Origin: an uncultured Lachnospiraceae bacterium
GTDB lineage: Bacteria > Bacillota > Clostridia > Lachnospirales > Lachnospiraceae
Direction: 5' to 3'
Assembly (NCBI GenBank): GCA_910586555.1
Contig: CAJUJY010000002.1
Location: forward strand, 1-64,000
Length of the DNA stretch: 64,000 nt
Part shown: positions 17,010-26,873 of the stretch, in pieces
Numbering within the stretch: the stretch's first letter is position 1
Layout of the letters: each line of letters begins with the position of its first letter
Made by a program: the position numbers and the translations under genes
Notes under the pieces: model-generated
Told to the model about the DNA's origin: nothing
What the model saw: only the letters and a program-made list of their open reading frames with translations
The model's database searches: none

Positions 17010-17924
17010 ATGGTTTTATTATCCAGGGTGTACAATATATGCCTGTTAGCAGTGGAAGATATTACTTCAATGGCTGGCAGTGAAATAAACCTTGAAGATG
17101 TAGGCAAAGTTATAAACTCTGAAGTTTCAAATGAAGAAAAGACTAATTTCATTATCCAGTATATCCTTGCACAAAGGGAACCACTTTTAAACTATTTAAA
17201 AACACTAATATTTGCCGTTGCAGTATTTTTAATTGGAAGAAGGATTGTAAAAGCACTGCTTAAAATGACTAGCAAGGCAATGGAACGCAAGGAAGTAGAA
17301 TTAAGTGTACAAAAGTTTGGAATGTCATTTGCAAGTTTTGCATACAATATCCTTCTGGTATTTATTATTGCAGGAATACTTGGGGTAGGCACAAGTTCAA
17401 TAGTTGCAATGCTTGGTTCAGCCGGGCTTGCAATAGGGCTTGCCTTGCAGGACAGCATGTCAAACCTTGCAGGCGGTGTGCTTATACTTCTTCTTAAGCC
17501 GTTTAAAGTAGGTGATTATATTATTACATCAGGTGAAGAGGGCACTGTAACAAGCATAGATATTTTTTATACAAGGATACATACTACTGACAATAAAGTT
17601 GTAGTAATTCCAAATGGCACAATATCTGGTTCCAATGTAACTAATACATCAAACCAGCATGAAAGAATGCTGGTTCTTGATTTTATGGTATCATACAGTG
17701 CAAAAACTTCAGATGTAAGAAGCCTTGTCCTTGGGATACTTAAAACAGAAGAACATATATGCCAGGATAAGGATATGAGTGTTGTTATATGCAGCCTGAA
17801 CCCTTTACGTGTCAAAATGCAGGCAAAGGCCTGGGTAACAAATAGTGAATACTGGATAACAAAGTTTGCACTGCTTGAAAGGATTAAAGATACACTTATG
17901 GAAAATGGAATTGATATTTCGTAA
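17010..17924 (+). CDS. Small-conductance mechanosensitive channel (MscS family)
   Basis: 304 residues. There is a short N-terminal region, then TM helices including the pore helix (SIVAMLGSAGLAIGLALQDSMSNLAGGVLILLLKPF), which has the Ala/Gly packing pattern of MscS TM3. It is followed by the beta domain (VGDYIITSGEEGTVTSIDIFYTRI, then VVIPNG, the conserved VxIPN motif) and a C-terminal alpha/beta domain. It releases solutes under hypo-osmotic shock. It lies 30 bp after glgB and probably shares its transcript. Confidence 0.9.
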   Translation: MVLLSRVYNICLLAVEDITSMAGSEINLEDVGKVINSEVSNEEKTNFIIQYILAQREPLLNYLKTLIFAVAVFLIGRRIVKALLKMTSKAMERKEVELSVQKFGMSFASFAYNILLVFIIAGILGVGTSSIVAMLGSAGLAIGLALQDSMSNLAGGVLILLLKPFKVGDYIITSGEEGTVTSIDIFYTRIHTTDNKVVVIPNGTISGSNVTNTSNQHERMLVLDFMVSYSAKTSDVRSLVLGILKTEEHICQDKDMSVVICSLNPLRVKMQAKAWVTNSEYWITKFALLERIKDTLMENGIDIS

Positions 17925-17970
17925 CAAGTGTTGTACAATTAACAGATAGTAGCAAATAAACAGAAAGCTG

Positions 17971-18915
17971 GTGAAACAGGTGGTAAAGTATTATAAGACA
18001 GATGACAGGAAAATCCATGAAGAAAGCGGGCCAGGGGACGGGGTATGGATAGATATGTGTAACCCGGCAATAACAGAAGGGGAAGAAATAGCAGAAAAAC
18101 TTGGAATAGATATAAGTGACCTTCTTGCACCATTAGATGATGAAGAGAGTTCACGTATTGAACTTGAAGATGGTTATACCCTTATACTTGTGGATATCCC
18201 GGCACTTGAAATACGCCATGACAAAGAAGCTTATACTACAATACCTCTTGGAATTATACTGGCAAGTGATATGATTATTACAGTATGTTCAGAGGAAACC
18301 CCTATATTGCAGGCTTTTATAAATGGACGGGTAAAAGAGTTCAGTACAAAGAAGAAACTCCGGTTTGTATACCAGATACTGTTCAGGATAGCCTCTTATT
18401 ACCAGGCCCACTTAAGGATTATTGACAAAAAGCGTACAGAAATAGAAGAACGTATAGATGATAATACAAAAGATGTTGATTTAGTTGATCTGCATACACT
18501 TGAGTCTACCCTTGTATATTTTGCAACATCCCTGCGTGCCAATGCAGTTGTGCTTGACAGGCTTACAAGGTATAAAAGGCTTGAACAGTATCCTGATGAT
18601 AAGGAACTGCTTGGTGATGTAATTGTAGAGAACCAGCAGGCTATCGAAATGACAACAATATACAGGGATATTATAAATGGTACAAGGGACCTGATGTCTT
18701 CTGTTATTGATAACAGGCTTAATAATGTAATGAAAACCCTTGCAAGCATTACCCTTGTAATGGGTATACCTACCCTTGTATCAGGCATTTATGGAATGAA
18801 TGTGCGTGGAATGCCGCTTGCAACTACACAGTATGGTTTCGGGCTTATATGTATCTTTATTGTAATTATATGCATTGTACTTCTTGTTATACTACGGCAT
18901 AAACGCTTTTTATAG
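17971..18915 (+). CDS. CorA-family divalent cation transporter
   Basis: 314 residues. The large N-terminal cytoplasmic domain is followed by a long stalk helix and two C-terminal membrane helices; the selectivity motif YGMN ends the first (GIYGMNVRGMP). Family function is Mg2+ (or Co2+/Ni2+) influx as a pentamer. The start is uncertain: GTG 17971 or GTG 17980 (MVKYYKTDD..), neither with a strong site. It is 46 bp from the MscS gene, so two ion-channel genes sit together. Confidence 0.9.
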   Translation: MKQVVKYYKTDDRKIHEESGPGDGVWIDMCNPAITEGEEIAEKLGIDISDLLAPLDDEESSRIELEDGYTLILVDIPALEIRHDKEAYTTIPLGIILASDMIITVCSEETPILQAFINGRVKEFSTKKKLRFVYQILFRIASYYQAHLRIIDKKRTEIEERIDDNTKDVDLVDLHTLESTLVYFATSLRANAVVLDRLTRYKRLEQYPDDKELLGDVIVENQQAIEMTTIYRDIINGTRDLMSSVIDNRLNNVMKTLASITLVMGIPTLVSGIYGMNVRGMPLATTQYGFGLICIFIVIICIVLLVILRHKRFL

Positions 18916-19009
18916 AAGCAGGAAACAGCCTGCCTGGCTGTTAATCCCAGACCCTTGGCACAATGCCAGAATCTGGCATATGGATTATTTATGAAAGGAC
19001 TTATATTTT

Positions 19010-19879
19010 ATGGAGGCATCAAAAGATACACCACACTTTGGTTTTATAGGTTTTGGGCTTATTGGTGGTTCAATAGCACATTCGCTGCGCCGCCTGTATC
19101 CTTCATCAGTTATTATGGCATATAATTATTACAGGACAAAACCACATCCAAAACTTGAAATGGCAGCATCAGAAGGTATACTGGACAAGATAAGCACATC
19201 ACTAAAAGATTTTTCAGAATGTGGTGTGGTATTTTTATGTGCACCAGTACTTGCCAATGTTTCATATCTTAAACAGCTTGCGCCATATATCCAGAAAGAC
19301 TGTATTATTACAGATGTGGGAAGTGTTAAAGGAAATATACATAAAGCTGTAGAAGAACTGGGTCTTACGCATAACTTTATCGGAGGACACCCTATGACAG
19401 GCTCAGAAAAGACAGGGTATGACAACTCAGATGCAGGATATCTTAAAGGTGCATATTATATACTTACACCAACAAAGGACACGCCAGAAAAGTTTACAAA
19501 CTGGCTTGCCGGATTTGTAAAGGCATCAGGTTCATATTGTGAAATTATGGATTATAATACACATGATACGGTAACAGCAGCAATAAGCCATTGCCCGCAT
19601 ATTATTGCCGCATCACTTGTAAACCTTGTAGCAGCGCATGATAAAGATGGCATGTATAAAAAACTTGCTGCGGGCGGGTTTAAGGATATTACAAGGATTT
19701 CTTCTTCATCACCTGAAATGTGGCAGAATATATGCCTGGCAAACCCGTTTGCTATACAGGAATTTCTTAGTGGATATATAGATATTCTTACAAACATTAA
19801 AGATGCTGTAGCAGCAAATAATGAAAAGGCACTTACAGAGTTTTTTGAAAATGCCAAAAAATACAGGGACAGCTTGTAA
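19010..19879 (+). CDS. tyrA: Prephenate dehydrogenase
   Basis: 289 residues. The N-terminal Rossmann fold has GFGLIGGSIA for NAD(P) binding. The conserved IGGHPMTGSEKTGYDN segment (prephenate binding His and following loop) and the helical C-terminal dimer domain (AISHCPHIIAASL) identify TyrA. It converts prephenate to 4-hydroxyphenylpyruvate in tyrosine synthesis. There is no ACT domain, so no built-in tyrosine feedback domain is visible. Cytoplasmic; no other aro/tyr genes adjacent. Confidence 0.92.
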   Translation: MEASKDTPHFGFIGFGLIGGSIAHSLRRLYPSSVIMAYNYYRTKPHPKLEMAASEGILDKISTSLKDFSECGVVFLCAPVLANVSYLKQLAPYIQKDCIITDVGSVKGNIHKAVEELGLTHNFIGGHPMTGSEKTGYDNSDAGYLKGAYYILTPTKDTPEKFTNWLAGFVKASGSYCEIMDYNTHDTVTAAISHCPHIIAASLVNLVAAHDKDGMYKKLAAGGFKDITRISSSSPEMWQNICLANPFAIQEFLSGYIDILTNIKDAVAANNEKALTEFFENAKKYRDSL

Positions 19880-19916
19880 ATTATAATAATAAATTATAAA
19901 TAATTGGGAGATGTAA

Positions 19917-22277
19917 ATGGATATTTTAGAAGGATTAAACCCTGAACAGGAAGAAGCAGTAAAACATTTTAAAGGCCCGCTGCTTATCCTTGCAGGTGCA
20001 GGCTCAGGCAAAACCAGGGTACTTACACACAGGATTGCTTACCTTATAAGCGTATATAATGTAAATCCCTGGAATATACTGGCTGTTACATTTACAAATA
20101 AGGCAGCAGGTGAAATGCGTGAACGTGTTGATGCCATAGTATCTGGCAAAGACCCTAAAGATATATGGGTAAGCACGTTTCATTCATTATGTGTGCGGAT
20201 ACTGCGCAGGCATATTGAAAACATCGGCTATACAAGAAGTTTTACTATTTATGACAGTGACGACCAGAAAACACTTATGCATGAAATAATTAAATTTTTA
20301 AACCTTGATCCAAAGAAATATAAGGAACGTGCATTTTTAAGTGTTATTTCATCAGCAAAAGATGAACTGCTAACCCCCATGCAGTATGAATTAAAAGTAA
20401 TGGGGGACTTTAATAAAGAAATATATGCAAAGGCTTACAAAGAGTATGAGAAAAGGCTTAAAGATGCCAATGCACTTGATTTTGATGACCTTATCACTAA
20501 GACAATACAGCTTTTTAAGGAATGTCCGGAAGTGCTTTTACGCTACCAGAACCGTTTTAAATACATAATGGTTGATGAATACCAGGATACAAATACAGCA
20601 CAGTTCCGGCTTATAGAACTTCTTGCAAGCACAACAGGGGAAGACGGCTCTGTGGAACATAATTTATGTGTTGTAGGTGATGATGACCAGTCAATTTATA
20701 AATTCCGTGGCGCTAATATACATAATATACTTAATTTTGAACAATCATATCCAGGAACACATGTAATAAAACTTGAAGAAAATTACCGTTCCACAAAAAA
20801 TATACTGGATGCTGCCAATTCTGTTATACAAAATAATGTAGTGCGCAAGGATAAAGCACTCTGGACACAGAAAGAAGAAGGGGATTTAATTTACTTTAAC
20901 CGTTTTACAAATGAATATGAAGAGGCATCAGAAGTTGCAGATGCAATAAGTTATGCTGTTTCATCAGGACAGGCATTATATAAGGATTTTGCAATTCTTT
21001 ACAGGACAAACGCACAGTCACGTATATTTGAAGAAAAACTTGTTGCAGGCAATATACCATATAAAATCATTGGTGCAGTCAACTTCTACCAGCGCAAGGA
21101 AATAAAAGACCTGCTTGCATATCTTAGGACTATTTGTAACGGGCTTGATGATATTTCTGTAAAACGTATAATAAACGTGCCAAAAAGGGGTATAGGGCTT
21201 ACAACAATTGACCGGGTTTCAATGTATGCTGCAGACCATGGAACCAGTTTTTATGAAGCACTAAAAAATTATGAATATATAGACGGGATAAACAGGGGTT
21301 CTGGCAAACTCCAGTCTTTCATAAGCCTTATAGAATCATTTAAGCGTTATCTTAAAGAAGAGGATTTTACACTTACAGGACTTATAAATAAAGTAATAGA
21401 AGAAACGGGATATGTAAGGCTTCTGGAAGAAGAGGGTACAGAAGAAGCACTTGGACGCATTGAAAATATAGAAGAACTTCTAAACAAGGCTGCTGCCTAT
21501 GAAGAAAGCTGTACAGGAACACCAACATTAGAAGGTTTTCTTGAAGAAGTGGCACTTGTTGCAGATATTGACAATGTAAATGAAAACAATGACCTGGTAC
21601 TGCTTATGACACTTCACAGTGCAAAAGGGCTTGAATTTCCATATGTTTATATTGTAGGAATGGAAGAAGGCATATTCCCGGGATATGGTTCAATTATAAG
21701 TGATGAACCAGAAGAAATGGAAGAAGAACGGAGGCTGTGTTATGTAGGCATAACAAGGGCAAAAGAAAAACTCTCACTAAGCTGTGCTACAAGCCGCTTC
21801 CGCAATGGTGAACAGCAGTATAACCCGCCTTCACGTTTCCTTGCTGAAATACCACGCTACCTTATAAAACAAAGCGCAAGCCAAAGCAAATTTTCATATT
21901 ATAAACTGCCAGAGGAAGATAAAAAAGTTTCCCGGGGTTCTTCCCTATGGACACCTTATACAGAAAAAAGTGCCAAGGCACAGAGCCAGAAAAATACAGG
22001 CAGCACAGGGAAACTTTTTGCAGGAAACCCATTAATAACAAAAGGATTTTCTTCTTACCAGACACCAGGTACAAAAGCAGGCAGCAAAAAAAGCAGCATC
22101 CAGGGAAATGGTACACCTGGTTATAAAGAAGGTGACAGGGTAACCCATTCTAAATTTGGTGAAGGCACAGTTAAAACATTAAATGCAAAAGCAGGGGATT
22201 TTGAAGTATGTGTGGATTTTGACAGCGGATGCACCCGCAAAATGATGGCTTCTTTTGCAAAATTAAAAAAGATATAG
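19917..22277 (+). CDS. pcrA: ATP-dependent DNA helicase PcrA/UvrD
   Basis: 786 residues of superfamily 1A. Motif Q/I: LNPEQEEAVKHFKGPLLILAG and AGAGSGKT. Motif Ia: AVTFTNKAAGEMRERV. Motif II: VDEYQDTN. Motif III: VGDDDQSIYKFRGA. Motif IV: LEENYRST. Motif V: TLHSAKGLEFPYV. Motif VI: YVGITRAKEKL. The C-terminal tail has a Tudor-like RNA-polymerase-binding segment (GDRVTHSKFGEGTVKTL). It unwinds DNA 3' to 5' in nucleotide excision repair and removes RecA or blocking complexes. GGGAGATG precedes the ATG. Confidence 0.95.
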   Translation: MDILEGLNPEQEEAVKHFKGPLLILAGAGSGKTRVLTHRIAYLISVYNVNPWNILAVTFTNKAAGEMRERVDAIVSGKDPKDIWVSTFHSLCVRILRRHIENIGYTRSFTIYDSDDQKTLMHEIIKFLNLDPKKYKERAFLSVISSAKDELLTPMQYELKVMGDFNKEIYAKAYKEYEKRLKDANALDFDDLITKTIQLFKECPEVLLRYQNRFKYIMVDEYQDTNTAQFRLIELLASTTGEDGSVEHNLCVVGDDDQSIYKFRGANIHNILNFEQSYPGTHVIKLEENYRSTKNILDAANSVIQNNVVRKDKALWTQKEEGDLIYFNRFTNEYEEASEVADAISYAVSSGQALYKDFAILYRTNAQSRIFEEKLVAGNIPYKIIGAVNFYQRKEIKDLLAYLRTICNGLDDISVKRIINVPKRGIGLTTIDRVSMYAADHGTSFYEALKNYEYIDGINRGSGKLQSFISLIESFKRYLKEEDFTLTGLINKVIEETGYVRLLEEEGTEEALGRIENIEELLNKAAAYEESCTGTPTLEGFLEEVALVADIDNVNENNDLVLLMTLHSAKGLEFPYVYIVGMEEGIFPGYGSIISDEPEEMEEERRLCYVGITRAKEKLSLSCATSRFRNGEQQYNPPSRFLAEIPRYLIKQSASQSKFSYYKLPEEDKKVSRGSSLWTPYTEKSAKAQSQKNTGSTGKLFAGNPLITKGFSSYQTPGTKAGSKKSSIQGNGTPGYKEGDRVTHSKFGEGTVKTLNAKAGDFEVCVDFDSGCTRKMMASFAKLKKI

Positions 22278-22345
22278 ATATTATGTCTATTATATGTTAT
22301 ACTTTTTAAGAGTTAAATTTATTATAAGAAAGGTGGAATAATATT

Positions 22346-22618
22346 ATGCATGTAAACTCAAAAATTGAAGAACTATTAAATGCTGCCAAGCTTAGTGAGC
22401 TTTTACACAAAAAAGAGCTTGAAGAAAAAAATAAGAATACAATAGTTATTGTACTGGCAGTTATTGGTGCTGTTGCTGCTATTGCAGGTATTGCATATGC
22501 CGTATACAAGTATTTCACACCTGATTATCTCGAAGATTTTGATCCTGATGATTATTCAGACAGCTTTGATGATGATTTTATTGAATTTTCAGATAGCAAA
22601 CCTGAAGCAGAAGACTAA
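22346..22618 (+). CDS. Small single-pass membrane protein
   Basis: 90 residues of unknown function: a polar N-terminal helix with paired KE/EE residues, one hydrophobic segment (NTIVIVLAVIGAVAAIAGIAYAVYKYF, about residues 31-57), then a very acidic tail (DFDPDDYSDSFDDDFIEF). The acidic tail is probably outside or inside depending on topology that cannot be fixed here. GGTGG precedes the ATG and a strong terminator follows. No domain family is recognised. Confidence 0.7.
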   Translation: MHVNSKIEELLNAAKLSELLHKKELEEKNKNTIVIVLAVIGAVAAIAGIAYAVYKYFTPDYLEDFDPDDYSDSFDDDFIEFSDSKPEAED

Positions 22619-22669
22619 TTTTTGCATGTTGTTAAAAGGTTTGCGTATATGCCATTTTACAGGCACTAA

Positions 22670-22703
22670 AAATACCGGAATGTATTTCATTCCGGTATTT
22701 TAA
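22670..22703 (+). terminator. Rho-independent terminator before argH
   Basis: 13-bp perfect stem AAATACCGGAATG / CATTCCGGTATTT, loop of 5 nt, followed by TTAAT. Separates the pcrA/small-protein unit from argH. Confidence 0.88.
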
Positions 22704-22753
22704 TCATATGGCAGGATATTTAAAATAAATATAGATGGAGGATTTATAGTATT

Positions 22754-24130
22754 ATGAAACTTTGGGGAGGACGTTTTACAAAGGAAACAGACAAGCTTGT
22801 ACATGCATTTAATGCTTCTGTTTCATTTGACCAGAAATTTTATAAAGAAGATATTGAAGGAAGCATTGCACATGTTACAATGCTTGCAAAACAGAAAATT
22901 ATAACAGAAGATGAAAAAGAAGTGATAATTACAGGGCTTAAGGGTATATTAGATGATATTGTAACAGGCAGGCTTGAAATAGATGGCACATATGAAGATA
23001 TACACAGCTTTGTAGAAGCACATCTTACAGAAAGGACTGGGGAGGCTGGCAAAAAGCTTCATACAGGCAGAAGCCGCAATGACCAGGTAGCTCTTGACAT
23101 GAAACTTTATACACGTAAAGAGATACTTGAAATAGACGGGCTTCTTAAAAACCTTTTACAAAGCCTCCTTAAAATAATAAAGGAAAATACAAATACAATA
23201 ATGCCAGGGTTTACACATCTCCAGAAAGCACAGCCTGTTACACTTGCACACCATGCAGGTGCTTATTTTGAAATGTTTAAACGTGACAGGTCACGCCTTA
23301 AAGACACACTTGAAAGAATGAATTACTGCCCGCTTGGTTCAGGCGCACTTGCAGGCACAACATATCCGCTTGACAGGGAATTTACAGCTAGCCAGCTTGG
23401 CTTTAAAGGTGCATCACTAAACAGCATGGACTCAGTATCAGACAGGGATTACCTTATAGAATTTTGTTCTGCAATGTCAATAATAATGATGCACCTTAGC
23501 CGTTTCTGCGAAGAAATAACAATCTGGAACTCTAATGAATACCAGTTTATAGAAATAGATGATGCATATTCAACAGGAAGCAGCATAATGCCACAAAAGA
23601 AAAACCCTGATATCGCTGAACTTGTAAGAGGCAAAACAGGCCGCGTATATGGAACCCTGGTATCACTTTTAACCACAATGAAAGGGCTTTCACTTGCATA
23701 TAATAAAGATATGCAGGAAGACAAAGAACTTGTATTTGATGCAATAGATACAACAAAAAGCTGTATACTCCTGTTTAACGGAATGGTTAGCACAATAACA
23801 TTTAACAAGGACAAAATGCGCCAAAGCGCAGAAGGCGGCTTTACAAATGCTACAGATGCCGCTGATTATCTTGTAAAGCATGGTGTGCCATTCCGCGATG
23901 CGCATGGCATAATAGGCAGGCTTGTGCTGTACTGTATCGATAACAATAAAACATTGGGGGATTTAACACTGGACGAATATAAAAAAATAAGCCCTGTATT
24001 TGAAGAAGATATATATAATGCAATAAGCATGGAAACATGCATAGAAAAAAGAAATACCAAAGGTGCACCAGGCCCAGGGGCAATGGAAGAAGTAATAAAA
24101 ATTTATGAAAAATACTTAGAGGAAGATTAA
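22754..24130 (+). CDS. argH: Argininosuccinate lyase
   Basis: 458 residues, full length. It catalyses argininosuccinate to arginine plus fumarate, the last step of arginine synthesis. It starts MKLWGGRFTKETDKLV; family motifs HTGRSRNDQVALD, the substrate loop and signature GSSIMPQKKNPDIAELVRGKTGR are present. GGAGG lies 12 bases before the ATG, slightly long. argG is not beside it, unlike in many relatives. Cytoplasmic tetramer by family. Confidence 0.95.
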   Translation: MKLWGGRFTKETDKLVHAFNASVSFDQKFYKEDIEGSIAHVTMLAKQKIITEDEKEVIITGLKGILDDIVTGRLEIDGTYEDIHSFVEAHLTERTGEAGKKLHTGRSRNDQVALDMKLYTRKEILEIDGLLKNLLQSLLKIIKENTNTIMPGFTHLQKAQPVTLAHHAGAYFEMFKRDRSRLKDTLERMNYCPLGSGALAGTTYPLDREFTASQLGFKGASLNSMDSVSDRDYLIEFCSAMSIIMMHLSRFCEEITIWNSNEYQFIEIDDAYSTGSSIMPQKKNPDIAELVRGKTGRVYGTLVSLLTTMKGLSLAYNKDMQEDKELVFDAIDTTKSCILLFNGMVSTITFNKDKMRQSAEGGFTNATDAADYLVKHGVPFRDAHGIIGRLVLYCIDNNKTLGDLTLDEYKKISPVFEEDIYNAISMETCIEKRNTKGAPGPGAMEEVIKIYEKYLEED

Positions 24131-24270
24131 AATGCCTGTCTTTGCGGCAGCAGTTGTAGCAGTTTTTTAATAATTTTCTATAGTCTGCCAGAGTTAATTA
24201 ATTTCTTTCTTAAATAAAAGAAAAATCTTCTGAAACATTAACTTAAATAATAAATAAACTCAGGTTAATC

Positions 24271-24317
24271 TTGACTTAATAGCCAAACTATTGTATAGTT
24301 TAATTAAGTTTAAACTA
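24271..24317 (+). promoter_or_regulatory. Promoter with overlapping palindromes upstream of GH94 gene
   Basis: TTGACT (24271-24276), 17-bp spacer, TATAGT (24294-24299). A palindrome AAACTAT-TGT-ATAGTTT (24285-24301) covers the -10. A second inverted repeat, TAGTTTAA..TTAAACTA (24296-24317), covers the likely start of transcription. These are probably sites of a sugar-responsive repressor, which is not encoded nearby. Confidence 0.65.
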
Positions 24318-24374
24318 TTAAAATAAGTTAAACTAAACTAGTGGTGTAGTTATATTTATGGAAAGGGTTTATTT

Positions 24375-26753
24375 ATGAGATATGGTTATTTTGATGATGA
24401 AAACAGGGAGTATGTGATAACGAGGCCTGATACTCCTGCGCCATGGGCAAATTACCTTGGTTCAACGGATTATGGTGCAATTATTTCTAACAGTGCTGGC
24501 GGTTATAGTTTCCTCAAGTCTGGGGCAAAGGGGCGTATACTGCGTTACCATTTTAATAATTTTGACCAGCCAGGAAGGTATATTTATATAAGGGATAATA
24601 ATAGTAAAGATTACTGGTCAGCCTCATGGCAGCCCGTTGGAAAGGATGTTTCTTTATACCATAGTGAGTGCAGGCACGGAATAGCTTATACAAGAATGGT
24701 TGCAGATTATGCCGGCATCCATTCAGAGGCATTGTATTATGTGCCTCTGGGTAAAGAATATGAAGTGTGGAATGTGCTTTTAAGAAATGATTCAGATGAA
24801 ACAAGAAACCTTATGGTTACTGGTTTTGCTTGTTTTACTAATGAGCCGGATTATGAACAGGATCTTATAAATTTGCAATATAGTTTATTTATATCACGTA
24901 CATATTTCCATGAAAACAGGATATGCCAGGTAATTAATGAAAATGAAGAAGGCAAAAGGGAACGTTTCTTTGGCATATGCGGGGCAGAGGTATCTTCTTA
25001 TTGTGGTGATTTAGATGAATTTCTTGGGGAATACCGTGGTTTTGGCAATCCGGCAGGGGTTGAAAACGGGCATCTTGGGAATACGCTTAATTATAACTGC
25101 AATAGTTGTGGTGCGTTGTCAGTGGATATTGTGTTAGAACCAGGTGAGGAAAAACAGGTTGCATTTATACTTGGTGAAAAACCAGATACAGAAGCAGGGG
25201 AACTGCTTAAAGAATATAAAGTCCCTGGAAGCATCTGTAAAAATGACATGGAAGAGCTGCATGCATACTGGGAAGACAAGCTTTCACATTTCCAGGTACA
25301 GACACCTTGCAAGGAATTTAATTCAATGGTTAATACCTGGAATGCTTATAACTGTTTTATGACTTTTTTATGGTCAAGGGCTGCTTCATTTGTTTACTGT
25401 GGGCTTAGGAATGGCTATGGTTACAGGGATACAGTACAGGATATACAGGGGGTAATACACCTTGCGCCTGGCATGGCAAAAGACCAGATACGTTTTATGC
25501 TGTCTGCCCAGGCAGATAATGGTGCCGGGCTTCCGCTTGTTAAGTATACACATAACCCTGGGCATGAAAACACACCAGATGACCCGTCTTATGTTAAGGA
25601 AACAGGACACCCTGCATACAGGGCAGATGATGCATTATGGCTGTTCCCAACTGTTTATAAGTATATTGCAGAAAGCGGGGATATTGCATTTATAGACGAA
25701 GTAATTTCTTTTGCCAATAAGGGCAGTGGTACTGTATATGAACACCTTAAACGTGCAATAGACTTTTCCCTTAAACACCTTGGCTCACATGGAATGCCGG
25801 CAGGGCTTTATGCAGACTGGAATGATTGTTTAAGGCTTGGCAAAGATGGCGAATCAACATTTGTTGCATTCCAGTTTTATCTTGCATTTACAATATTAAA
25901 AGAAATTGCAGGGGAAAAGGAAGATGGAAATTATATAACATTTCTGGAAGAGAAACAAAAAGAGCTCAGCAGGGTGTTACAGTCACTTTGCTGGAATGAA
26001 GACCGTTTTATACGTGGTTTTATGGAAAGTGGTGAAATAATCGGAAAGCGTACAGACCCAGAAGCAAATATGTGGCTTAATCCCCAGACATGGTCTGTAA
26101 TAAGCGGTTTTGCATCTGGGGAACAGGCAGATACTGTTCTTGAAAGCGTCTATAATATTTTAAATACAGAATATGGTGCAATGATTATGACACCGCCATA
26201 TAAAGAACATGCATTTAAAGGGGCACTTATGACATGTTTTAACAGGTATGTAAAGGAAAACGGAGGCATATTTTCACAGACACAGGGCTGGCTTATTCTT
26301 GCAGAAGCATTAAGAGGGCATGGAGGAAGGGCTTTTAAATACTTTTTAGAAACTGCACCAGCCGCAATGAATGATTATGCAGAAATAAGAAGAATGGAAC
26401 CATACTGCCACGGACAGTTTACAGAATCTTCTGGAAGCCCGCATTACGGGCGTTCACATGTACACTGGCTTACGGGCACAGCCTCAACAATTATGGTGGG
26501 CTGTGTGGAAGGAATACTTGGAATACGTCCTGATTTAAAGGGGCTTAGGATTGCACCGTCAATCCCTGGGGAATGGGAACAGCTTACCATTGAAAAAGAC
26601 TTCCGTGGATCCCACCTTAGTATTACAGTAAAAAACCCGTCACATAAAGAAAGCGGTTTTGAAAGCCTTACTGTTAATGGAAAGCAGATGCCAGATAACT
26701 ATATTCCGAAAGAAGAATTATCAGGACAGAATAAAATTGAATTAATACTTTAA
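24375..26753 (+). CDS. GH94 disaccharide phosphorylase (cellobiose/chitobiose type)
   Basis: 792 residues aligned end to end with GH94: N-terminal beta-sandwich (MRYGYFDDENREYVITRPDTPAPWANYLG), helical linker and (alpha/alpha)6 barrel, C-terminal jelly roll. The catalytic-acid motif YADWNDCLRLG lies at ~479-488; phosphate-site motifs GYRDTVQD and HWLTGTAS are present. The enzyme splits a beta-linked disaccharide with phosphate, yielding sugar-1-phosphate. It resembles both cellobiose phosphorylase and diacetylchitobiose phosphorylase, and the central loop (HNPGHENTPDDPSYVKETGH) differs from both, so substrate is left open. No signal peptide; cytoplasmic. Single-gene unit with its own promoter and terminator. 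Confidence 0.88.
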   Translation: MRYGYFDDENREYVITRPDTPAPWANYLGSTDYGAIISNSAGGYSFLKSGAKGRILRYHFNNFDQPGRYIYIRDNNSKDYWSASWQPVGKDVSLYHSECRHGIAYTRMVADYAGIHSEALYYVPLGKEYEVWNVLLRNDSDETRNLMVTGFACFTNEPDYEQDLINLQYSLFISRTYFHENRICQVINENEEGKRERFFGICGAEVSSYCGDLDEFLGEYRGFGNPAGVENGHLGNTLNYNCNSCGALSVDIVLEPGEEKQVAFILGEKPDTEAGELLKEYKVPGSICKNDMEELHAYWEDKLSHFQVQTPCKEFNSMVNTWNAYNCFMTFLWSRAASFVYCGLRNGYGYRDTVQDIQGVIHLAPGMAKDQIRFMLSAQADNGAGLPLVKYTHNPGHENTPDDPSYVKETGHPAYRADDALWLFPTVYKYIAESGDIAFIDEVISFANKGSGTVYEHLKRAIDFSLKHLGSHGMPAGLYADWNDCLRLGKDGESTFVAFQFYLAFTILKEIAGEKEDGNYITFLEEKQKELSRVLQSLCWNEDRFIRGFMESGEIIGKRTDPEANMWLNPQTWSVISGFASGEQADTVLESVYNILNTEYGAMIMTPPYKEHAFKGALMTCFNRYVKENGGIFSQTQGWLILAEALRGHGGRAFKYFLETAPAAMNDYAEIRRMEPYCHGQFTESSGSPHYGRSHVHWLTGTASTIMVGCVEGILGIRPDLKGLRIAPSIPGEWEQLTIEKDFRGSHLSITVKNPSHKESGFESLTVNGKQMPDNYIPKEELSGQNKIELIL

Positions 26754-26811
26754 AAATATATATAATTTAAAATATTTGTCCTGCATTTATAATATTGATA
26801 TCTTTTTTTAA

Positions 26812-26847
26812 GCGGTTATAATAGAATTTATAACCGCGTATTTTTTT
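26812..26847 (+). terminator. Rho-independent terminator of GH94 gene
   Basis: 10-bp perfect stem GCGGTTATAA / TTATAACCGC, 6-nt loop, then GTA and seven T residues. Confidence 0.9.
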
Positions 26848-26873
26848 GGCTGGAGATAAAGAGAGGGGAAAAG

